A DNA stretch of 64,000 nucleotides, taken from Paenibacillus sp. OK003 (GTDB lineage Bacteria > Bacillota > Bacilli > Paenibacillales > Paenibacillaceae). A model generated the notes under the pieces. The model was given only the letters and a program-made list of their open reading frames with translations. It was not told where the DNA came from and searched no databases. How positions within the stretch are numbered: position 1 is the first letter of the stretch; the number at the start of each line of letters is the position of its first letter. A program made the translations under genes and the position numbers. Below, one piece after another: positions 1 to 8,884 of the stretch. The stretch spans positions 62,001 to 126,000 of the forward strand of contig NZ_FOBD01000011.1 of assembly GCF_900109515.1 (NCBI RefSeq). The letters run 5' to 3'.

Positions 1-1147
1 GATCATCCGGTTCAAACACATCATCTGCATCCAGCCATAATATATATTCACTTGTTGCTTGTTCAAAGGCAAAGTTCCTTGCCGCCGCAAAATCATCCAC
101 CCACTCAAAATCGATAATACGTTCCGTATAACGAGCGGCAATCTGACGCGTCTGGTCCGTCGAACCTGTATCTACGATTACAATCTCGTCAGCGATCCCG
201 TTAACCGAGTCCAGACATCTGGCAAGGGAAGCCTCTTCATTTTTCACAATCATACACAGCGAAATGCTGATTGATTCCTCTCCGCGTTTGGCTCTGCGAT
301 TATAAGCAGCTACTCCCGGCAATTCCGATAGTCGGTAGATATGATAGGCCGGAAAATGTGTATCCACGTATAATCGAAATCCCAATGCTTGAGCACGGAT
401 GCAAAAATGGCGATCTTCTCCCCAGAAAGACACATTCGGAATCTGGTCATAGGAAACCCCTGACTCCAATACGCTCCTGCGAATAAGGGTACACGCCCCA
501 AGTCCCCCCACTTCATAACAGCCCGGGGTACGCAATTGCCTTAGGAATGCATCCGTTTGTCTACCTTCGTCCTCTGCTTCCTCCCCTGTATTGCGTTTGC
601 CTCCCTTGCGAAACAGGGCATACTCATCCTGCAACCAGACTTGTGGCATTTCCCTTGTGCCCGGCTGCCATCGTGTCCAGAAGATGTTGGAGACAATATC
701 CTTCCTGTTCGATACGAGCTGTTCCAATGTGCGTGGATGTAGGACGAGATCGGAATCAATCAGGAATACGGCATCGTACTTCTGGTCACGGGCATATGCC
801 AAAATACGATTTTTCAGTCCCGCTACCCGCCAGATCTGTTCGTCGCGCCAATAGTGCCCTCCCTCGTCCTTGTTGTATGTTCCTTTTCCCTGATTGGGAT
901 CTGCTTTATCTACATTGGCATCCATAAGGTTACCTTCGTGCCGAAGGACAAACTCATGGAGCATATTGGATGCCGCTTCTTCTTCGTTGTCGTCCACAAA
1001 CAGATAGTCTGTTGTTACCGTCGTTCGCTCAAGCGATTCCAGGGACTGGAGAAATTCATGGAGTACTGCTGCCGTCTGCCGAACAGGGCTTGCGATAAGA
1101 ATCTTTTCCCTTGGCTCTTCTTTACCTTTTTCTTTTTCCTTCTTCAA
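1..1147 (-). CDS. tandem-domain family 2 glycosyltransferase, 3' end outside the window
   Basis: About 382 codons are visible and the frame runs open off the left edge, so the C-terminus is missing. The protein has two GT-A-like parts. The first (residues ~14-230) has an IDSD metal/nucleotide-type motif near residue 130. The second begins near residue 297 with LCMIVKNEE, continues with IVDTGSTD, and has LWLDADD near residue 375. This layout is that of glycosyltransferases which often carry TPR repeats after the second domain. Role: probably transfer of a sugar to a protein, peptide or surface glycan; the acceptor cannot be read from the sequence. The start is taken as TTG at 1147, nine bases after GGAGG (1157-1161). 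The upstream glycosyltransferase gene ends only 19 bases before it, so the two are probably one operon. Confidence 0.85.
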   Translation of the reverse strand, partial: MKKEKEKGKEEPREKILIASPVRQTAAVLHEFLQSLESLERTTVTTDYLFVDDNEEEAASNMLHEFVLRHEGNLMDANVDKADPNQGKGTYNKDEGGHYWRDEQIWRVAGLKNRILAYARDQKYDAVFLIDSDLVLHPRTLEQLVSNRKDIVSNIFWTRWQPGTREMPQVWLQDEYALFRKGGKRNTGEEAEDEGRQTDAFLRQLRTPGCYEVGGLGACTLIRRSVLESGVSYDQIPNVSFWGEDRHFCIRAQALGFRLYVDTHFPAYHIYRLSELPGVAAYNRRAKRGEESISISLCMIVKNEEASLARCLDSVNGIADEIVIVDTGSTDQTRQIAARYTERIIDFEWVDDFAAARNFAFEQATSEYILWLDADDVFEPDD

Positions 1148-1166
1148 ATCTATTGTCCTCCTTCCC

Positions 1167-1883
1167 TTATTCCAACCATTGCAGGAGTCTTGGCTCTGCA
1201 TCCAAAATGGATTCGTACTGTTCCTTCCAGCCATATCTCGCATCCGGGTCCAGTGCCTGATAGCGCTCGTATTTACGAATCCGGTCCTCTGCACGTGCCC
1301 AACCATAATGCTTCACCCGGGGAGCGTGGCATCCATAGGCAAAATGCTGAATCGTTAGCGGAAAACGGCCGCAGTGCTGCGGGGTTTCCTTCCATTCATA
1401 GCTCCATTCTGGACGGTATCGGACCAGAAATGGCCGATAATACGCATGAGCCTGCCAGTATTGATCTTCTCGGTAATGTGTCTCGCTCCACATATCAAAC
1501 AGCCTGAAATAAATGGCGTCCTCCGTTCCACCCAACAGTTGATCCCGAGCAATACCAAAATCCGACGTCAGAATTTCATCCGCGTCCAGATTTAAAATCC
1601 ATTCCGGTCCGGTAGCCACCGTTGTCTCCCACTGCTGCTTGCGTAAACTTACCTCATCTGCAAACATGGAGGCCGGGTTCACAATCAACGTAAGCGGAAT
1701 TCCCTCCAGCATTTCCTGGCATAAAGCGACGGTATGGTCCGTACTTCCGTCGTCAATGATTACCGCACAATCAATCCATGGCCGGTGAGTCTCCAACGCC
1801 TGTCTAAGATACCTGTGCTCCTCATTGCGAACAATCATGGACAAGGTGACATGCGGCCTCGTGGTTTCTTCACGATCTTCCAA
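1167..1883 (-). CDS. family 2 glycosyltransferase
   Basis: A 238-residue protein. It opens with the family 2 motif LSMIVRNEE, followed by IIDDGSTD and a DxD-type NLDADE, the expected nucleotide-sugar and metal binding elements of a GT-A fold. It has no signal peptide or clear membrane segment, so it should act in the cytoplasm. The start is TTG at 1883, seven bases after a GGAGG. It lies directly upstream of the tandem-domain glycosyltransferase and also starts with TTG, which suggests a two-gene (or longer) glycosylation operon running off the left edge. Acceptor and donor are unknown. Confidence 0.85.
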   Translation of the reverse strand: MEDREETTRPHVTLSMIVRNEEHRYLRQALETHRPWIDCAVIIDDGSTDHTVALCQEMLEGIPLTLIVNPASMFADEVSLRKQQWETTVATGPEWILNLDADEILTSDFGIARDQLLGGTEDAIYFRLFDMWSETHYREDQYWQAHAYYRPFLVRYRPEWSYEWKETPQHCGRFPLTIQHFAYGCHAPRVKHYGWARAEDRIRKYERYQALDPDARYGWKEQYESILDAEPRLLQWLE

Positions 1884-2073
1884 ATCCCCACCTCCAGGCT
1901 GAGTCTGTCACGCGTAATAACCGATGTGATATGAATGATGAATTGGCTGAACCTCTATTAACCTCAATATCTAATCTATGCACGTCTGGAACACGGTTAT
2001 GTCTGACAGGGGAACCTTTCATGCCGTTTAGAAACCTTAAAATATGATATGTCCTTCTTTCTTGAACAACGAC

Positions 2074-2100
2074 AAAAAAAGCACCCGCTTTTGCAGGTGC
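2074..2100 (-). terminator. terminator after xylB
   Basis: On the minus strand a GCACCTGC / GCGGGTGC stem with a short AAAA-type loop is followed by seven T residues. It sits about 75 bases after the xylB stop and insulates it from the glycosyltransferase genes. Confidence 0.85.
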
Positions 2101-2175
2101 CTCCTTAATGTAATATTTCATTGGGTTAATATTTAATGACCTATTGCGATCTTGCTATAGAAAAGGTCTCAATAA

Positions 2176-3669
2176 TCAACGATATGCTGCCAGACGGTCA
2201 TTCAGGCTGCGTGTTTGCCCGTACACATCCTGATACAGCGCGAACAGTCCGTCATACACCTCAACCGCTTCCGGGTTAGGCGCATAGGATTTGGCAGGGC
2301 GAATGAACGCTGCTGCACATTCTTGCAAGGAAGGGAACCAGCCACAGCCATAAGCTGCAAGCATCGCCGCGCCCATTGCTGGACCTTGCTCACTTTCCAA
2401 CTTCACAATGGTTGCATTGAAGACATCGGCCTGCATTTGCAGCCAGGCTTCATTTTTGGCGCCGCCACCAATGGAGATCACTTCATTCACGGTTTTGCCT
2501 GCATCACGCAAAATATCAATGGACTCACGCAGCGAGAACGTAATGCCCTCCATCACAGCACGTCCAAAATGCTCCAGCTTATGTCCGGCATCCATGCCGA
2601 TAAAGCTGCCACGAATGTTCGCATCCGGGTGCGGTGTACGCTCGCCGACGATATAAGGGGTGAACAACAACCCGTTGCTTCCCGCTGGAATCGCATCAAT
2701 GCCCTGCAAGAGCACATCGAATGATTTGTCAGCTGCAAAAGTATCCTTGAACCAGGACAGGCTGTATCCTGCCGCAAGTGTTACCCCCATAATATAGAAG
2801 GCATCTTTCTCGCCATGGTTAAAAAAGTGCACTTTCCCTTCGAAATCGAGATCTTTACGCTCTTCATAGGAAAGCACTACCCCGGACGTTCCAATGCTGC
2901 ACATCGTCTGTCCTTCACTCAGAATGCCTGCGCCAATGGCACCACACGCATTGTCTGCACCACCTGCATATACTTTCGTTGCGGCTGCAAGTCCGGTTTG
3001 ATCCGCAATCTCAGGCAGCAATGTGCCCACTTCCTCAAATGACTCCACAAGACGTGGGCACAAGGATAAAGGTAGTTCAAAAGCTTCCGCGATTTTCTTG
3101 CTCCACTGCTTGCCAGCAACGTCCAGCAGCAATGTGCCTGCTGCATCCGAATAATCCATGGCATAATCACCTGTCAGGCGATACCGCACATAGTCCTTCG
3201 GCAACAGGAACAAGGCCGCCTGTTGCAGCAATTCCGGCTCGTTCTCCTGTACCCACAGGATTTTCGGCAGGGTAAAACCTTCGAGCGCACGGTTGCGGGC
3301 AATGCTTAACAATGTGCCATCCAGCACCTTCTCAATACGGCGGCACTGAGCCGTTGTCCGGGTATCGTTCCACAGGATCGCATTGCGCAGCGGTTTACCC
3401 TCGGCATCTACCAGCACCAATCCATGCATCTGTCCGGAGAAGCTCAGTCCTTCAATTTCCGAAGGATGTACGCCGGACACCTCCAGCAATTTGCACAGCG
3501 AAACAATTGTCTGCTCTACCCAATCTTCCGGGTTCTGTTCACTGTATCCAGCTTTGGGTTGGTACAGCGGATAAGCCTCGGATGCTTCAAACGCTACTTT
3601 CCCTTCACGGTTAACCAGCACCGTTTTCACTGCGCTGGTTCCCAGATCGACACCAATTACGTAACTCAT
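2176..3669 (-). CDS. xylB: xylulokinase
   Basis: A 497-residue FGGY-family sugar kinase that phosphorylates D-xylulose to D-xylulose 5-phosphate, the step after xylose isomerase. The N-terminus IGVDLGTSAVKTVLV is the phosphate-1 ATP-binding loop. GADNACGAIG (residues ~233-242) holds the catalytic Asp region, and SIGGGAKNEAW (residues ~398-408) is the adenosine-binding element. Length is normal for XylB. It lies downstream of xylA on the same strand, but 439 bases containing a strong terminator and a repeat element separate them, so it may need its own promoter or read-through. It ends at a clear terminator. Confidence 0.95.
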   Translation of the reverse strand: MSYVIGVDLGTSAVKTVLVNREGKVAFEASEAYPLYQPKAGYSEQNPEDWVEQTIVSLCKLLEVSGVHPSEIEGLSFSGQMHGLVLVDAEGKPLRNAILWNDTRTTAQCRRIEKVLDGTLLSIARNRALEGFTLPKILWVQENEPELLQQAALFLLPKDYVRYRLTGDYAMDYSDAAGTLLLDVAGKQWSKKIAEAFELPLSLCPRLVESFEEVGTLLPEIADQTGLAAATKVYAGGADNACGAIGAGILSEGQTMCSIGTSGVVLSYEERKDLDFEGKVHFFNHGEKDAFYIMGVTLAAGYSLSWFKDTFAADKSFDVLLQGIDAIPAGSNGLLFTPYIVGERTPHPDANIRGSFIGMDAGHKLEHFGRAVMEGITFSLRESIDILRDAGKTVNEVISIGGGAKNEAWLQMQADVFNATIVKLESEQGPAMGAAMLAAYGCGWFPSLQECAAAFIRPAKSYAPNPEAVEVYDGLFALYQDVYGQTRSLNDRLAAYR

Positions 3670-3724
3670 AGATATCCCTCGTTTCTTTCATGGTTGATAA
3701 ATAGAATTCAATTGAGCATGAAGC

Positions 3725-3852
3725 CACTCCGTGATCAGAAAACCCTCGGATCGCCGTTACCCCCAGATTTTTCTCATTCCCTTTTCCAAGGGGAAAATCC
3801 GGGGATAAATGCGAACACTACCGTTTCCTCGGGTCCTTTCTGCTCACTCCGT
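3725..3852 (-). repeat. dispersed palindromic intergenic repeat, copy A
   Basis: This is a near-palindromic element of about 128 bp. The core arms are CCCCCAGATTTTT (left) and AAAATCCGGGG (right). The 8-bp direct repeat CACTCCGT occurs at both ends (3725-3732 and 3845-3852). Related copies lie at 25891-26019 and 57305-57435 in the same orientation. Here it lies between the xylA terminator and the xylB start. Confidence 0.75.
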
Positions 3853-3912
3853 TCTGCATGCAAATTATTCATTTGTATCAAAAATTCAAAAACCGCGTTG
3901 TTTGTTTAAATC

Positions 3913-3954
3913 AAAAAACCGTCCCCGCCTTCCCAGGGGAAAGTCGGGGACGGT
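3913..3954 (-). terminator. strong terminator after xylA
   Basis: On the minus strand ACCGTCCCCG pairs with CGGGGACGGT around a short GC-rich interior and is followed by TTTTTT. It should end most xylA transcripts before xylB. Confidence 0.9.
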
Positions 3955-4108
3955 CCGAATGTCATGCTTGTTCAGGCGTTCCGTGGTACAAGCTTAGGCT
4001 ATGCTGGCGTGCACACTTTGTTATACTCCTGTACAAGTGTACAAGCGTCACTACAGGCAAAACGTATTCGTTGGTTCACAATCTTCCATACCCAAAGCCT
4101 AACTGATA

Positions 4109-5425
4109 TTAGTCAGCCAGGATGTATTGGTTGAGTTTTGCTCTCAGCAATTCCTGACGTCCAGATTGGTTTTTGCGTGGGCTTTCGTTGTTCAGCGCGT
4201 ACTCTGCAAGGGAAGCCAGTGTTGCTTTACCTGCAACCACATCTGCACCGATACCTTCGCTGAAGCTGCTGTAACGTTTTTCGATGAAGTCATCGAATAC
4301 ACGATCTTCAATCAATTTTGCTGCCACTTTCAGACCTTTAGCATACGTATCCATACCAGCGATGTGTGCGAGGAACAGATCGTCTGCTTCGAAGGAACCA
4401 CGACGTACTTTGGCGTCGAAGTTCACACCACCACGGCCGATACCGCCGTTTTTCAATACTTCGTACATTGTCAATGTAGCATCGTACATATCAACCGGGA
4501 ACTCATCCGTATCCCAACCGATCAGCATGTCGCCTTGGTTGGCATCGAGGGAACCGAGCATGCCGTTTGTACGGGCAACGCGGATCTCGTGATCGAATGT
4601 GTGACCAGCCAGTGTAGCATGGTTAGCTTCCAGGTTCAGTTTGAAGTGTTTGTCCAAACCGTATTTTTGCAGGAAGGCAATGGAAGTTGCTGCATCATAG
4701 TCGTATTGGTGCTTCGTTGGCTCTTTCGGTTTAGGCTCGATCAGGAATTGTGCATCGAAGCCAATTTCCTTCGCGTAGTCTACTGCCATGTGGAACATAC
4801 GGGCAATGTTGTCTTGTTCCAGCTGCATGTCTGTGTTGAGCAATGTGTCATAACCTTCACGACCGCCCCAGAACACATAGTTTTCTGCGCCCAGACGTTT
4901 ACCCACTTCCAGACCTTTTTTGATTTGCGCTGCAGCATGAGCGTACACATCTGCGTTGCAAGTGGAAGCTGCACCAAACATGAAGCGTGGGTTGGAGAAC
5001 ATGTTCGCTGTATTCCAGAGCAGTTTTTTGCCGCTGGATTTCATGTGACCTTCAATCAGGTCAACGATTGTATCAATGTTGCTGTAGAACTCACGCAGGC
5101 TGTTGCCTTCTGGTGCGATGTCCACATCGTGGAAACAGAAGAACGGGAGATTCATTTTTTCCAAAAATTCAAATGCTGCTTCCACGCGTACTTTCGCGAG
5201 GTCCAGACCGGAGTATTTATCCCAAGAACGAACAGCAGTTTCCGCACCAAACGGGTCACTACCGCCCGCTGTTAATGTATGCCAGTAAGCCATGCCGAAA
5301 CGGAAGTGCTCTTCCATCGATTTGCCGGCTACAACTTCTTCCGGATTATAATGTTTAAAAGCAAATGGATTCGTGGAATCTTTACCTTCGAATGAAATTT
5401 TATTAACGGATTCAAAATAGGCCAT
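4109..5425 (-). CDS. xylA: xylose isomerase
   Basis: A 438-residue class II xylose isomerase that interconverts D-xylose and D-xylulose using two divalent metal ions in a TIM barrel. Visible signatures are [12 protein letters not shown] (catalytic His region, residues ~97-108), [14 protein letters not shown] and [18 protein letters not shown] (metal-binding Glu). Length and N-terminus are typical of the long class II form. The ATG at 5425 follows GAGGAGG by a normal spacing. Its leader contains a XylR-type operator and a cre site, so it should be induced by xylose and repressed by preferred sugars. xylR is divergently transcribed. Confidence 0.97.
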   Translation of the reverse strand: MAYFESVNKISFEGKDSTNPFAFKHYNPEEVVAGKSMEEHFRFGMAYWHTLTAGGSDPFGAETAVRSWDKYSGLDLAKVRVEAAFEFLEKMNLPFFCFHDVDIAPEGNSLREFYSNIDTIVDLIEGHMKSSGKKLLWNTANMFSNPRFMFGAASTCNADVYAHAAAQIKKGLEVGKRLGAENYVFWGGREGYDTLLNTDMQLEQDNIARMFHMAVDYAKEIGFDAQFLIEPKPKEPTKHQYDYDAATSIAFLQKYGLDKHFKLNLEANHATLAGHTFDHEIRVARTNGMLGSLDANQGDMLIGWDTDEFPVDMYDATLTMYEVLKNGGIGRGGVNFDAKVRRGSFEADDLFLAHIAGMDTYAKGLKVAAKLIEDRVFDDFIEKRYSSFSEGIGADVVAGKATLASLAEYALNNESPRKNQSGRQELLRAKLNQYILAD

Positions 5426-5452
5426 GGTAAATGCCTCCTCAATAGTTTTGAA

Positions 5453-5466
5453 AGTAATCGTTTACA
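5453..5466 (-). promoter_or_regulatory. cre site (CcpA) in the xylA leader
   Basis: On the minus strand TGTAAACGATTACT matches the cre consensus TGWNANCGNTNWCA at 13 of 14 positions. It lies between the -10 element and the xylA start, the usual place for a roadblock-type cre in xyl operons. Confidence 0.75.
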
Positions 5467-5471
5467 ACGTT

Positions 5472-5517
5472 ATCCTAACACATCGGTTATACTTTGTCTA
5501 TTGGTTAAACAAAGTAA
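5472..5517 (-). promoter_or_regulatory. xylA promoter with XylR-type operator
   Basis: On the minus strand TAGACA (-35, 5495-5500) and TAGGAT (-10, 5472-5477) are 17 bp apart. Across the -35 lies the dyad TTACTTTGT...ACAAAGTATAA (about 5488-5517), like the XylR operator of bacilli. A repressor bound here would cover the promoter. Confidence 0.75.
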
Positions 5518-5534
5518 AAATAAAAATGTTTTTT

Positions 5535-5575
5535 GCACGTTTGTTTACGCTATAATAGTCGAATAGCTTGTTTAC
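5535..5575 (+). promoter_or_regulatory. xylR promoter region with direct repeats
   Basis: A perfect TATAAT lies at 5551-5556 with a weak T-rich -35 region. Two direct repeats, GTTTGTTTACG and GCTTGTTTACG, flank the -10 and could be a second regulator contact. That function is inferred. Confidence 0.5.
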
Positions 5576-5619
5576 GGATTGCGGGTCTGAACCCTTTTAT
5601 AGAAGAATAGGAGTGCCTT

Positions 5620-6792
5620 ATGGATATGAAAATTACCGGAGACCAGATGCTGGTCAAAAAAATAAACAAGTCGATCGTCCTCGATACGATTCGGCGTCAT
5701 GCCCCCCTCTCCCGTGCACGGGTATCCGAGATTACAGGGCTGAATAAAGCAACGGTATCCAATCTGGTTGCCGATCTGATCAATGATGAACTCTTGCAAG
5801 AAATTGGCCCCGGAGAATCCAGTGGTGGACGTAAACCTCTAATGTTGCTGTTTCGCGGTACATCGGGATATGCCGTAGGTTTGGAGCTCAGCGTGACCCA
5901 CTTAAAGGGTGTGCTTACCGATCTGGAAGGTCATATCATCACAGAATATGCCGTTAAGCTGGAACATCATGATGTGTCCTCTGTATTTGAACAGTTGAAA
6001 CTTGCGGCAGAACATCTGATTCATGCAGCCCCTCCCTCCCCACACGGGGTAATTGGCATTGGGATCGGGGTGCCGGGTATGGTGGACGAGGAAGGAACGG
6101 TGCTGTTTGCACCCAACTTAGGGTGGGAGAAGGTTCCCCTGCGTGCCATGCTGGAAGAAGTGTTCGAACTGCCCGTGACCATCGATAATGAAGCGAATGC
6201 AGGAGCTCACGGAGAGTTGAATTTTGGTGCAGGCATCGGTGTACGTCATCTGATCTATATTAGTGCAGGCATCGGGATTGGTTCAGGTATTATGGTGGAC
6301 GGTGAGCTGTACAAAGGTGCCTGGGGATATGCCGGAGAAACAGGCCATATGTCCATTGAAGCAGAGGGCAGACCTTGCTCCTGTGGCAATCGTGGCTGCT
6401 GGGAGTTATATGCTTCGGAGAAAGCTTATGAGCACCCGGATCATCAATTGCTTTTGCCGGCACATACGACACGGGAATTGATTGAATATGCACAGCAAGG
6501 CCATGAAGATGTATTGAAGCTATACCAGGAAATCGGCCGCAAACTGGGAGTTGGCATCACCAATATCGTCAACAGCTTCAATCCTGAGCGCATCATTATT
6601 GGCGGCCCTCTCTCTGAAGCCAGACCATGGATTGAAACGGCGCTGAAACAAGTGGTGGAGGAACGTACGTTGCCCTATCATCGCCGCAGTTTGCAGATTG
6701 AATGGGCTGCCCTGGGCAGTCGGTCCACACGTGTGGGTGCCGCTTACTCAGCAATTTCCCAATTTCTAGGTAAAATAAGAGTGTCCGTCTAA
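5620..6792 (+). CDS. xylR: xylose repressor, ROK family
   Basis: A 390-residue transcription regulator. Residues ~10-75 form a winged helix with LSRARVSEITGLNKATVSNL as the helix-turn-helix. The rest is a ROK (sugar-kinase-like) domain with the zinc motif CSCGNRGCWE (near residues 252-261) and the effector-binding element IGIGVPGMVD. A GRKP segment links the two. ATG at 5620 follows AGGAG by six bases. It is divergent from xylA and shares an intergenic region of about 195 bp holding the operator. By family knowledge it represses xylA (and probably xylB) without xylose. Confidence 0.93.
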   Translation: MDMKITGDQMLVKKINKSIVLDTIRRHAPLSRARVSEITGLNKATVSNLVADLINDELLQEIGPGESSGGRKPLMLLFRGTSGYAVGLELSVTHLKGVLTDLEGHIITEYAVKLEHHDVSSVFEQLKLAAEHLIHAAPPSPHGVIGIGIGVPGMVDEEGTVLFAPNLGWEKVPLRAMLEEVFELPVTIDNEANAGAHGELNFGAGIGVRHLIYISAGIGIGSGIMVDGELYKGAWGYAGETGHMSIEAEGRPCSCGNRGCWELYASEKAYEHPDHQLLLPAHTTRELIEYAQQGHEDVLKLYQEIGRKLGVGITNIVNSFNPERIIIGGPLSEARPWIETALKQVVEERTLPYHRRSLQIEWAALGSRSTRVGAAYSAISQFLGKIRVSV

Positions 6793-6937
6793 TAACCGTT
6801 GAAAATTGACATCATTTTGCCCCATTTCCTCCCTTTTTGTTAAAGAAATCCAGAGGTATAATAGGGTTATGTGATTTTTGTCATGGCGGCATGAATGTCG
6901 CCGTGTTAATTCCGATGACGAAACGGAGTGAAAATTC

Positions 6938-7135
6938 GTGACCTACGTGGATACTTCAGATATCTCGGCGCAAATGTTTGTCACCGTACTCCTGTTCCTG
7001 ATCGTGCTTGCGCCGCTGTTCAGCCTTGGCATACTTCGATTGTTTCAGAGCAAAAAGAAGGCTGGTTTCATGTACATGCTGTCAGGCTTACTGGTGTATG
7101 TAGTATTTCAGACCTTTATGAGTATCTTTTTTTAG
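6938..7135 (+). CDS. small two-helix membrane protein, unknown function
   Basis: A 65-residue protein starting at GTG with an upstream GGAG. Two hydrophobic segments (residues ~13-34 and ~44-63) flank a short positively charged loop QSKKKAG, so both ends should face the same side of the membrane. No enzyme motif is visible and I do not recognise the family. It is a single-gene unit: a TATAAT at about 6858 may be its -10, and a long hairpin follows its stop. Confidence 0.6.
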   Translation: MTYVDTSDISAQMFVTVLLFLIVLAPLFSLGILRLFQSKKKAGFMYMLSGLLVYVVFQTFMSIFF

Positions 7136-7160
7136 ATAAAATATGATTGATTTTAACGTC

Positions 7161-7232
7161 AAATCCCTTTTTACATCCACAAAAGAGTTCATGAAATATG
7201 TGCTCTGTTGTAGCTGTGAAAAGGGATTTTTC
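7161..7232 (+). terminator. long imperfect hairpin, probable terminator
   Basis: AAATCCCTTTT (7161-7171) pairs with AAAAGGGATTT, with further pairing inside (ACA/TGT, AGAG/CTCT), giving a stem-loop of about 70 nt ending in a T run. It lies just after the 65-residue membrane protein gene. It is unusually long for a terminator, so a small RNA is possible. Confidence 0.55.
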
Positions 7233-7280
7233 ATGTTGCAAAACAGTTGGAATTACTGGACAACTCAGTGTGTTGGCATT

Positions 7281-7324
7281 TCAAAATAAAAGAAGCCTCA
7301 GTCCTGATGCGGACTAAGGCTTCT
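7281..7324 (-). terminator. terminator after the glutaredoxin-like gene
   Basis: On the minus strand AGAAGCCTTAGTCC pairs with GGACTGAGGCTTCT and is followed by TTTTATTTTG. It ends the trxB / glutaredoxin-like unit. Confidence 0.85.
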
Positions 7325-7398
7325 CCAATATATATTCAAACGGCTCGCGCGAACCGGAATAGCTGCATGTGACTTGAACTTGCCCTATACAGGGGAAA

Positions 7399-7629
7399 TT
7401 AAGCGTCCAGCGCTTTAGCAAATTGAGTTTTGTTCATACCCAGAATGCGGTGTTCACCAATGACAGTCAGAGGTACGGCACGTACGCCCATATCCCATAC
7501 TTGTTGTGCGAACTCATCGCTTGTCTCGATGTTGCGCTCTTCATAAGAGATGCCTTTGTCAGCCAAGAAGCTTTTTACCGATTTGCAGTTTGGACAGTTG
7601 GTTGATGTGTATACAATTACGTTTTCCAT
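7399..7629 (-). CDS. glutaredoxin-like thiol-disulfide protein
   Basis: A 76-residue protein with the thioredoxin fold in its short glutaredoxin/NrdH-like form. The redox pair is C12-P-N-C15 in TNCPNC, the cis-proline lies in RAVPLTVI, and a GMNKTQF helix follows. It probably reduces disulfides or handles cysteine adducts in the cytoplasm. It lies about 60 bases after trxB on the same strand, so it is probably co-transcribed with and reduced by thioredoxin reductase, as NrdH-type proteins are. That pairing is an inference. Confidence 0.85.
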   Translation of the reverse strand: MENVIVYTSTNCPNCKSVKSFLADKGISYEERNIETSDEFAQQVWDMGVRAVPLTVIGEHRILGMNKTQFAKALDA

Positions 7630-7689
7630 GTTTATTCACCTCATATTGTTTTTTAATAGACTAATCTATGGAACAAAACAGCTCTTCCC

Positions 7690-8631
7690 TTACAGGACTA
7701 CTGCGCTGTGTTCCAAGCTCTCAATATATTTCTCTGTATCCATCGCAGCCATACATCCACTACCTGCTGCTGTGATCGCTTGTTTGTAACGGGTATCCTG
7801 TACGTCACCACAAGCGAATACGCCTGGGATATTGGTTTCGGATGTGCCCGGTGTAGTCAGAATATAACCGTGCTCGTCGGTTGTGATCTGTCCGCCCAGG
7901 AATCCAGTGTTTGGTGTGTGACCAATCGCTACGAACACACCACTAGCAGGAATGATTTCTTCTTCACCTGTTTCGTTGTTCAGTACTTTCAATCCAGTTA
8001 CGCCATTGTCGCCAGCCAGCACTTCAAGAGGGGTACGATTCAATGCCATTTCTACTTTCTCATTGCTGCGTGCACGATCCTGCATGATTTTGGAACCACG
8101 CAGTTCTTCACGACGGTGTACCAGGGTTACTTTGGAACCAAAACGGGACAGGAAGCTCGCTTCCTCCAGCGCGGAGTCGCCACCGCCAATAACGATGATT
8201 TCTTTGTTGCGGAAGAAGAATCCGTCACATGTCGCACAAGTGCTGACACCACGGCCCACATTCGTTTCTTCTCCAGGAATACCAAGATATTTAGCAGATG
8301 CGCCTGTAGACAGGATCAAGGTTTCGGATACGAGTTCCCCCATGCCTTCAACCTGAATTTTGAATGGACGCTCGCTCATATCGATGTTGTTTACCCAGCC
8401 TGTACGGAATTCTGCACCGAAGCGTTCTGCTTGTTTGCGCATATTGTCCATCAGTTCAGGACCCAAAATGCCATCAGGGAAACCTGGGAAGTTCTCCACT
8501 TCTGTTGTTGTTGTCAGTTGACCACCAGGTTGCGGTCCTTCAATAACAAGAGGGTTCAAGTTGGCACGTGCCAGATAGATTGCTGCTGTCAGCCCTGCAG
8601 GGCCTGTTCCAATAATAATTGATTTATACAT
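7690..8631 (-). CDS. trxB: thioredoxin-disulfide reductase
   Basis: A 313-residue FAD/NADPH enzyme that reduces thioredoxin. IIGTGPAGLTAAIYLARA near the N-terminus binds FAD, VIGGGDSALEEASFLSR binds NADPH, and STCATCDG carries the redox-active CxxC. GVFACGDVQD closes the FAD site. The ATG at 8631 is chosen because GGGAGG sits eight bases before it and the protein then has the normal family N-terminus; an upstream in-frame ATG would add 23 unrelated residues. It is divergent from the ZIP transporter gene. Confidence 0.96.
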   Translation of the reverse strand: MYKSIIIGTGPAGLTAAIYLARANLNPLVIEGPQPGGQLTTTTEVENFPGFPDGILGPELMDNMRKQAERFGAEFRTGWVNNIDMSERPFKIQVEGMGELVSETLILSTGASAKYLGIPGEETNVGRGVSTCATCDGFFFRNKEIIVIGGGDSALEEASFLSRFGSKVTLVHRREELRGSKIMQDRARSNEKVEMALNRTPLEVLAGDNGVTGLKVLNNETGEEEIIPASGVFVAIGHTPNTGFLGGQITTDEHGYILTTPGTSETNIPGVFACGDVQDTRYKQAITAAGSGCMAAMDTEKYIESLEHSAVVL

Positions 8632-8780
8632 GTATAGTTCCTCCCCCGGGTTCTGCAAAAAGGTCAGGCACTCCGGCATCAAAAGCAAATGCTTTTGCAT
8701 ACACTAGAACGAAAGCCTACATCATGTCCACATGACCTGCCCGTTATGACAATTAACCTATGCAGAAACGGAATTCTAAT

Positions 8781-8813
8781 TTATAATCATTCTAATCTGT
8801 TGTTCATTATGAT
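8781..8813 (+). promoter_or_regulatory. PerR-like box and promoter of the ZIP transporter gene
   Basis: TTATAATCATTCTAA (8781-8795) matches the PerR box TTATAATNATTATAA at 14 of 15 positions. A TATGAT -10 lies at 8808-8813, so the box would overlap the -35 region. Another Fur-family protein could bind instead. Confidence 0.55.
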
Positions 8814-8884
8814 CTCTTTTATGTACGGTGTCAATGCTCGGCAGCGATTATGAAGAAGTCTTCATCAGGAGGGAAAATGGAAGC

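Noticed and set aside
1870-2121. 83-codon minus-strand frame between xylB and the glycosyltransferase gene
   Set aside because: It contains the xylB terminator hairpin inside its first codons and overlaps the next gene's start; no ribosome site or family match.
4127-5275. Long open frame of 382 codons on the plus strand across xylA
   Set aside because: It lies entirely antisense to a complete xylose isomerase with intact motifs and its translation is rich in Cys, Phe and Val without any family pattern.
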